DNA of 64,000 nt, from assembly GCF_020523795.1 (NCBI RefSeq), contig NZ_JAJALI010000003.1, positions 434,001 to 498,000 on the forward strand, given 5' to 3'. Shown here one piece after another: positions 58,546-64,000 of the stretch. Origin of the DNA: Ancylobacter sp. Lp-2 (lineage in GTDB: Bacteria; Pseudomonadota; Alphaproteobacteria; Rhizobiales; Xanthobacteraceae). The notes beneath the pieces were generated by a model, which had not been told where the DNA came from, did no database searches, and saw only the letters and a list, made by a program, of their open reading frames with translations. The position numbers were made by a program, and so were the translations under genes. The stretch's first letter is position 1, and every line of letters starts with the position of its first letter.

Positions 58546-58696
58546 GAAAATATCACTCGATACGCTAGGGTTTCCATCGCCCGATTAAGGAACACACTCA
58601 ACATATAACGCGGCATCATTCTTTTGCGGCACGCTCCGCGCTAACCTCTTCGGCCGAATTTCGGACATTCCCCTACGTCAAATTCGACGTCGACAT

Positions 58697-58915
58697 TCAA
58701 ACTAATTCGATTTCCGCCATATTGAGGGCCACAGGCACCCTTGAGGATCCGAGAACACCCTCCGCTTGTGCCAAGATCGAAGGACCGTCCGCCCTCTTCG
58801 GAATGAAGACAATGCGGATGCCGGAATCATCGAGCAGCTTGACGTGCAGGCATAAGTATTTCTTCGAATAACAAGCGATCTCCAGCCGTTGCGCGAAGCG
58901 ATTCCCGCCGCACAC
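58697..58915 (-). CDS. small unknown ORF or gene remnant
   Basis: A 72-codon frame from GTG 58915 (CGGNRFAQRLEIACYSKKYL...) to a TGA. The same frame stays open about 75 nt upstream (to a TGA) with coding-like sequence (FYVDCSSIDARSYADIYCLI) but no usable start codon. It matches nothing I know; it may be the end of a decayed glycan gene. Between it and the next gene (58546-59256, 711 bp) the only other feature is repeat copy B; the rest is AT-rich. Confidence 0.3.
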   Translation of the reverse strand: MCGGNRFAQRLEIACYSKKYLCLHVKLLDDSGIRIVFIPKRADGPSILAQAEGVLGSSRVPVALNMAEIELV

Positions 58916-59076
58916 GACAACAATGAGGCAATAAATATCAGCATATGACCTGGCGTCTATCGACGAACAATCGACGTAGAATGCCGTATATCATACGTAA
59001 ATTATTGAAATAATTGCCAAATATGGAAATGTAATTATAAATGTATCGCGCAAATTTGTAATTCTTCTGACCTATT

Positions 59077-59184
59077 ATTGAACCACGCCCGCATCGACGC
59101 GGCGCGCTTAGAGGCCGGACGGCGTTGTTCAAGAGCCAGGCGCGAAAAGCCCGCTTCCGCAGGCGGCATGCACAGGGATCGACG
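59077..59184. repeat. tRNA-Gly 5' flank, copy B (degenerate)
   Basis: 59077-59105 matches 57460-57488 at 28 of 29 positions, including the first 16 nt of tRNA-Gly; weaker similarity continues (GTTCAAG, and GCACAGGGATCGACG at 59170) to about 59184. There is no intact tRNA here. Confidence 0.75.
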
Positions 59185-59256
59185 CGTGCCGGATTCGCCG
59201 GGGACATCGCCCCGTATCGAACCCGTCAAAGCGGAGAAACCCGGATACCACGCAAC

Positions 59257-60348
59257 TCAAACCAGACAGCCCCCAAGCAGCCCGGCGTCGCTTTGTTCCG
59301 AGATGATATCCTGCCGCTGCCTGTGCGCCCGTCGTTCCCGCTCCACGTCGGCGCCGAGCATGATGGAACACAGCTCATGCATTGATGTCGTGTGCCGCCA
59401 CCCCAGTATACGTTCGGCCTTGGTGGCATCCCCCAGCAAGATATCGACTTCCGCCGGACGCCGCAAAGCGGGGTCGACACGGACGAGCACGCGACCCGTC
59501 TTCCTGCAACAGCCTCGCTCCTCCTCGCCGCTCCCCATCCATTCCAGGGGCATTCCAGCCAATTCGAAGGCCAAACTCGCGAAATCGCGGACGCTTGCCG
59601 TCTTGGCGGTGGCGATGACGAAGGTGTCGGGCTCCTTTGCCTGCAGGATCGCCCAGATAGCTCGGACATAGTCGCCGGCATATCCCCAGTCGCGGCGGGC
59701 ATCGAGATTGCCCAGCGTAAGCTCGACGGGCGCACCACGCGCAATGGCCGCGACGGTGGTGGTAATCTTGCGCGTGACGAACTCCTCGCCGCGCAGGGGC
59801 GATTCATGATTGAACAGGATGCCGATGCCCGCAAAAATTCCGTAGGATTCCCGATAGTTGATCGTCATCCAGTGCGCGAACAGCTTGGAGACGCCGTATG
59901 GGCTGCGAGGATAGAAGGGGGTTTGCTCATTCTGCGGAGTCGCCTGCACCTTTCCGAACATCTCGGCGGATGAGGCCTGATAGAACCGGATGTCGCGATT
60001 GACGGTGCGGATAGCCTCCAACATGTGAACAGGGCCAAGGCCGGTGATCTCGGCGGTCTGCGTCGGCTGGTCGAACGAACTGCCGACAAATGTCTGGGCA
60101 CCCAAATTGTAGACCTCTTCCGGCTGGCATTTGTCCAGCAGCCGAATGGCCCCGCCGGGATCGATCAGATCGTGACCGACGAGATGCAGGCGCTCATGCC
60201 CGAGCACTCCGAGATATTCCAGTCGCCAAAAGTTGAGAATGCTCGATCGTCGATAAGTTCCATAGACGCGATAGCCATTTTCAAGAAGTAATTTCGCAAG
60301 ATATGGACCATCTTGCCCGGTTATTCCTGTAATCACAGCGGTTTTCAC
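59257..60348 (-). CDS. gmd: GDP-mannose 4,6-dehydratase
   Basis: A 363-residue short-chain dehydrogenase that converts GDP-mannose to GDP-4-keto-6-deoxymannose. It starts at GTG 60348 (VKTAVITGITGQDGPYLAKLL), with the GITGQDG nucleotide motif, the catalytic triad region SSAEMFGK and YPRSPYGVSKLFAHW, and the substrate-side LFNHESPLRGEEFVTRKIT. The product is the precursor of GDP-rhamnose, -fucose or -perosamine. No rmd or fcl follows in the window, so the partner enzyme must lie elsewhere or beyond. AT-richer than the core genome. Confidence 0.94.
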   Translation of the reverse strand: MKTAVITGITGQDGPYLAKLLLENGYRVYGTYRRSSILNFWRLEYLGVLGHERLHLVGHDLIDPGGAIRLLDKCQPEEVYNLGAQTFVGSSFDQPTQTAEITGLGPVHMLEAIRTVNRDIRFYQASSAEMFGKVQATPQNEQTPFYPRSPYGVSKLFAHWMTINYRESYGIFAGIGILFNHESPLRGEEFVTRKITTTVAAIARGAPVELTLGNLDARRDWGYAGDYVRAIWAILQAKEPDTFVIATAKTASVRDFASLAFELAGMPLEWMGSGEEERGCCRKTGRVLVRVDPALRRPAEVDILLGDATKAERILGWRHTTSMHELCSIMLGADVERERRAHRQRQDIISEQSDAGLLGGCLV

Positions 60349-60412
60349 GATCAAATTCCACATAATATTGAAAATTTTGAAGTTCATTCGCCTGATAATT
60401 CATTCCCCCGAA

Positions 60413-61669
60413 TCATAATCGGATGTCGAGACCACCTTCGGGAGAGGAGCCCCTCTTGCCCAGATCGATCATCTTGTGATCGTTGTGACTTATCGGGTGC
60501 CGGTCGGGTGGAGGCTCTGCGAGCCTGAGCTGCTGATTGACCGACTCCGGCACCAGCCTTCCGAGATGAACCGCCCAGGCTTCCTCGACGAAGGCGCGAA
60601 ATCGTGCCCGGAAAACGGAGCTGGAGAAACGTAGCGCCTGAGCGCGGAGCTGTTCCCGATCGAAATGATCGGGCGGAAGGGCTTCGAAGCGCTTGACCGC
60701 GTCCCGAATCGCGTCCGCCGTCTGCTGCTTGAAATGAAGGCCTGTGACACCGTCGATGACGGTCTCGCTGGCGCCTCCCTTGCCGAAAGCGATCACCGGC
60801 GTGCCACAGGCCTGCGCCTCGAGTGGCGCGATGCCGAAATCCTCCTCGGCGGCAAAAATGAACGCGCGGGCCCGCTGCAAGTGATGGAGAAGGACGGGAA
60901 ATTCCTGGAAGCCCAGAATGCTGACGTTCGGCGTCGCCAATGCCTTGATGCGCTTGAACTGAGGCCCGTCGCCTATGACGACGAGCCGACGATCCGGCAA
61001 CTGCGCGAAGGCTTCGACGATAAGGTGGATTTTCTTGTAAGGCACCATGCGCGACGACGTGACATAGAAATCTTCACGCTCGCCGCCCGGAACAAAGCTT
61101 TCGACATCCACATTCGGATAAATGACCGTCGAATCACGACGATATGTTTTGGTTATCCGTCGGGAGATGTATTTCGAACATGCGATAAAGTGATCGACGC
61201 TGAAAGGCGTTCGAGTGTCCCACACCCGCATGAAATGCAGCATCAGGCGCGCCATTCCGCCCCTGAAACCCGAGATACCGGACTCCAAAAGATATTGATT
61301 CTGCAGATCCCACGCGTACCGCATCGGACTGTAGCAATAGCAGATGTGAAGTTGGTCCGGTCCGACGATAACACCCTTCGCCACCGAATGACTATTCGAT
61401 ATGACGACGTCGTATTCCGACAAATCATGCTGCTCGACGGCGAGCGGCATAAGAGGAAAATAATATTGATATTTTTTTCTGGAAAATGGAAGATTTTGCA
61501 AAAAACTTGTTTTGGGCCGTCTATTTCCTATCTTGGATCGATCGTCGTCCGAAAGAAAATCCACCTGACAGAAAACATCCGCTTGCGGGAACTCGTCCAG
61601 CATGGCGGAGAGCACCTTCTCGGACCCGGCATAGGTTGTGAACCACTCATGTACTATCGCAATCTTCAT
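60413..61669 (-). CDS. glycosyltransferase family 4 (WbaZ-like mannosyltransferase)
   Basis: A 418-residue GT4 enzyme. The start at MKIAIVHEWFTTYAGSEKVLS (61669) has GGGGGGC upstream. Family segments: SAMLDEFPQADVF, HICYCYSPMRYAWDLQNQYL, the C-terminal Rossmann domain with YPNVDVESFVPGG and VTSSRMVPYKKIHLIVEAFAQLP, and the donor motif EEDFGIAPLEAQACGTPVIAFGKGG with the EX7E pattern. Similar to WbaZ-type GDP-mannose-using enzymes, consistent with the neighbouring gmd. Both read on the minus strand and may be co-transcribed. Confidence 0.9.
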   Translation of the reverse strand: MKIAIVHEWFTTYAGSEKVLSAMLDEFPQADVFCQVDFLSDDDRSKIGNRRPKTSFLQNLPFSRKKYQYYFPLMPLAVEQHDLSEYDVVISNSHSVAKGVIVGPDQLHICYCYSPMRYAWDLQNQYLLESGISGFRGGMARLMLHFMRVWDTRTPFSVDHFIACSKYISRRITKTYRRDSTVIYPNVDVESFVPGGEREDFYVTSSRMVPYKKIHLIVEAFAQLPDRRLVVIGDGPQFKRIKALATPNVSILGFQEFPVLLHHLQRARAFIFAAEEDFGIAPLEAQACGTPVIAFGKGGASETVIDGVTGLHFKQQTADAIRDAVKRFEALPPDHFDREQLRAQALRFSSSVFRARFRAFVEEAWAVHLGRLVPESVNQQLRLAEPPPDRHPISHNDHKMIDLGKRGSSPEGGLDIRL

Positions 61670-62588
61670 GAAATGCCCCCCATATGCCACGCAATCTGGT
61701 CAACTAAAGTTCACTCAGACACCGCCGACCTGGCAAAGACAACCACGCAACGCGCGGATCACACCCCGCCTGTCGCACGGCGGATTTTTGGAAGATCGCT
61801 CGATCGGCAGATCAGCGCCCGTATGTCACGCAACCGATACACAACATTCGAATATTTACTGGCGAATAAAAAATTCATTTCATCAAAATCAGACGATAAA
61901 CATCAAAATTCCGATGCATTACCTAAATGAATTCACCAAGGCGGCTCGATACGAATATTATTCGCAACTCGCCAACCCGGATGGCATATTGATTTTTTGG
62001 AAACATGAATGATTTCATATATTGATATGTAAGAACTACTGACTTTCTTGGAAGCCGCGACCGGCACCGACCCGAATTGTCGGACCCGCCATTGATCCGC
62101 TTACTGGCGCCCTCCTTCGCGCAGCGACTAGACCCGCCACAGCTTCAGTCACGCTGCCGCGCTTGAGGCGGCCGCCGTCCTCCACGAGCGTTCATGAAAA
62201 CCTGAAGCGCGCTCCACTGACGCGTCAGGAGCACGATCTCGCGCATCTGCGCAGCGAGAATTTCACCACGCCGCCTGCGCTTCTTCGCCGCCGCCTTAGG
62301 GGGGCGGCGTGCCCGGTTCAAGCGGATTGTCGCGCCGCCGCGCGCCTGCGCATAGGGCTCGTCGCGAGGCCCTGCACCCGCCGAAAGCCGGCACCGGGGA
62401 CCGCCACGGGAGCCATACGGCGGGACGCGCGGCAAGGTCGAAGGCGACGCCGCCGGAGGACGGCAACGCGCCGGGTCGGCCGGAGGCGCGACGGCACGGC
62501 CGAGGGCACGGCGAGACGGAGACAAGATCGACAGAACGACGCGCCGGTCACAGGGCGATGACGGGTGCCGATGCGCGCCTGCCGGGGG
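61670..62588. other. 919-bp gap with repeat copy C
   Basis: The left half (to about 62030) is AT-rich with no supported gene; a short plus-strand frame there (MNHSCTIAIFMKC...) has no good start context and no domain. From 62145 the sequence becomes GC-rich again and contains repeat copy C at 62294-62361. No terminator or RNA gene is visible. Confidence 0.5.
62294..62361. repeat. tRNA-Gly 5' flank, copy C
   Basis: Matches 57490-57557 at 63 of 68 positions, in the same orientation, without the tRNA part. It is downstream of the cytidylyltransferase gene (minus strand). Confidence 0.85.
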
Positions 62589-63299
62589 CTAGAGCAGGCT
62601 CTCACCGCGACTCTGCCGTGCCCGCGCGATCTCTTCCATGAGCTGGAACTGATCCTCCCAATCCAGGTCCAGCGCCTCGGCATCGACCATCTCGAAGAAG
62701 TAGGGGCGCTCGCCGACCCGGTCGCGAACCTTCCGCATCGTGGCGAACGGAATGGCGTATATCGCATGGTTGATTTCGAAGACCGGCTCCAGATCCTGGC
62801 TACGCGGCCAGCGCTCCAGAGTGTTGTCATAGTTGAACGGCGCCCCGTTGCGCCAAAGAAACTTCTGGATCCTCGTAGCGCTCACGAGACAATCATACCC
62901 CTCCGCCAGACGCCGACGATATTCGGCGATCGCCCGCGCATACACCTTCGATGTGGTGAAGGGATGCGTGACATGCGTCCAGAAAAGATGCCCCTCCTCG
63001 CTCAAATGAGCAATGTAGTCCTGAATGAAGGCTCCCATCGACGTGGTGCTGCTGCCGTAGATTTCCGGCCGGGGCAAGGCAACCACCCGCTCATCGTGCC
63101 GCGCGGAGAAATCCGCCGCGAAATCGAGAACCGCGGCATCGTTCGACGACACGATGATCTTGTCGAATTCATCCACCCTCTGAAGCTGACGCAGCTTCAG
63201 CTCGATCAGCCCCCCTTCGATACCGCCGAAGGGGCGCGTATTCTTGTGCCTGACGCGCTCGCTGCCTGCCCGGCAGGGGATGAAGCCGATCAATGTCAC
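62589..63299 (-). CDS. cytidylyltransferase (NeuA/CMP-acid-sugar synthetase type)
   Basis: A 236-residue acylneuraminate cytidylyltransferase-like protein, which activates a nonulosonic or related acid sugar as a CMP derivative for surface glycans. The N-terminal nucleotide-binding motif is FIPCRAGSERVRHKNTRPFGG, followed by IIVSSNDAAVLDFAADF and a substrate segment FWTHVTHPFTTSKVYARAIAEY. The sugar is unknown; the lack of an adjacent NeuB-like synthase in the window leaves other CMP-sugars possible. It starts at MTLIGFIPCRAG (63299). Confidence 0.85.
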   Translation of the reverse strand: MTLIGFIPCRAGSERVRHKNTRPFGGIEGGLIELKLRQLQRVDEFDKIIVSSNDAAVLDFAADFSARHDERVVALPRPEIYGSSTTSMGAFIQDYIAHLSEEGHLFWTHVTHPFTTSKVYARAIAEYRRRLAEGYDCLVSATRIQKFLWRNGAPFNYDNTLERWPRSQDLEPVFEINHAIYAIPFATMRKVRDRVGERPYFFEMVDAEALDLDWEDQFQLMEEIARARQSRGESLL

Positions 63300-63441
63300 C
63301 GCCGCACGCCCCTTATCACCGGCCGAAGCGATGCATGCCTGGCACCACGCCCCTTCCCCCCATGTCGCAAGACGTCGCCCTTTCTATTCCGATGATCTTC
63401 AGGTGAATGGTAACCCGGCTTCGCGTGCTTCAGGCGGACTG

Positions 63442-63999
63442 TCAGCCGAACAAGGCCGCGCTCGCCCGGGCAAGGAAAGCCTCGTCGGTCACCCGACTGG
63501 CCACGGCCAGTTCCTTCGCCAACTGCGCCTGACCGACCTCCGTCTTATCTTCAATCAATTTGATCATCTTGGTTGCGGAGGTCGCGCAGCGATGATTTAC
63601 CCCAAGCTCCGCAAACCATGAAGGATTCTTCGTACGACAATTCACGGACTTTACGAATCCGTTCACGGTCATTTCAAAATACTTCAAGGCCATCTTGATA
63701 TTTTTACGGTGATAATAAGCCAGACCACATAACAGCATCGACTTGCAGGCGTTATATCCATGCATGACATGCAGCTTATCGATCGATTCATAAATCGCCG
63801 CGACGGACTCCGCCGCCTCTACAGCCTGATCCGCCTCCCCGCGATCAAGATAATAGTGCCAGAGCACCATCCGGCACGACATTCTGAGGTTCGTCCGGTC
63901 TTCCCTTGGATTTGACGCCGCCTTCAGTTGTTCGACATGTCGCTCGGCCAGCAGCCTCAACTTGTCCAGATCCGGGATGACGGCGTGGGTTTCCACCGA
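63442..63999 (-). CDS. TPR-like protein, 5'-truncated by window edge
   Basis: C-terminal 185 residues of a helical-repeat protein; the frame remains open to the right edge, and the GTG at 63996 is probably internal. Helix pairs resembling tetratricopeptide repeats are seen (WHYYLDRGEADQAVEAAESVAAIYES and LLCGLAYYHRKNIKMALKYFEMT). The N-terminus and any catalytic domain are out of view. In this glycan region it might belong to a larger glycosyltransferase-type gene, but that is not shown. Confidence 0.55.
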   Translation of the reverse strand, partial: SVETHAVIPDLDKLRLLAERHVEQLKAASNPREDRTNLRMSCRMVLWHYYLDRGEADQAVEAAESVAAIYESIDKLHVMHGYNACKSMLLCGLAYYHRKNIKMALKYFEMTVNGFVKSVNCRTKNPSWFAELGVNHRCATSATKMIKLIEDKTEVGQAQLAKELAVASRVTDEAFLARASAALFG

Positions 64000-64000
64000 T

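Noticed and set aside
62145..62525. 126-codon minus-strand frame overlapping repeat copy C
   Set aside because: It runs through the duplicated tRNA flank, which is non-coding, and shows no domain.

Overview
The window reads as a chromosomal segment of a high-GC alphaproteobacterium, most likely order Hyphomicrobiales and plausibly Xanthobacteraceae (Ancylobacter/Starkeya/Xanthobacter-like). This is inferred from the gene order mutM-enoyl-CoA hydratase-rpsT-dnaA-dnaN-recF-gyrB, the aa3 oxidase operon order coxB-coxA-ctaB-cox11-coxC-DUF983-surf1, Irr-type iron boxes, a class I lysyl-tRNA synthetase and an IalB protein. No species can be named from the sequence alone.

Layout. 0-1.3 kb: 3' part of acetoacetyl-CoA synthetase. 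1.4-2.5 kb: bacterioferritin and bacterioferritin-associated ferredoxin, each behind an Irr-box-like palindrome. 2.9-14.8 kb: a long minus-strand block for cytochrome c oxidase and its assembly factors, with a perfect FNR/FixK-type box upstream of coxB, continuing into thrC, an M16 peptidase and a GNAT. A decayed IS5-family fragment and a small unknown gene lie between surf1 and thrC. 15-18 kb: IalB, a HAD hydrolase and a Hint-domain protein. 17.8-28.2 kb: replication block mutM, enoyl-CoA hydratase, rpsT, dnaA, dnaN, recF, a LysE exporter and gyrB. 28.6-29.3 kb: five tandem copies of a 155/156-bp repeat with no convincing gene. 29.5-43.4 kb: a mixed region with small membrane/secreted proteins, an amino-acid permease, a ThDP enzyme, a CVNH protein, a broken cupin gene, class I LysRS, a solute-binding protein, a glycosyltransferase, SCO and a PAS-GGDEF-EAL protein.

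43.4-56.7 kb is the most interesting metabolic unit. A polyamine-type ABC importer, a GhrA-like reductase, HutD and a LysR regulator face an operon for an HpaB-type two-component flavin monooxygenase, its flavin reductase, an M20 deacylase, a Rid protein, DUF1028, an HbpS/GlcG protein, a GST and an AroQ-like protein that lacks key dehydroquinase residues. The two operons carry the same element upstream (CGCAAYATTTCCT-NN-CAGGAA), which suggests one regulon for uptake and oxidative breakdown of an unidentified, probably nitrogen-containing compound. The set resembles the Rut pyrimidine pathway in logic but uses different enzyme families.

57.4-64 kb: tRNA-Gly(CCC), then a lower-GC surface-glycan region (methyltransferase, GDP-mannose 4,6-dehydratase, GT4 glycosyltransferase, cytidylyltransferase, a truncated TPR-like gene). 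Three graded copies of the tRNA-Gly 5' flank (57.5, 59.1 and 62.3 kb) punctuate it, suggesting stepwise acquisition of glycan genes at the tRNA locus.
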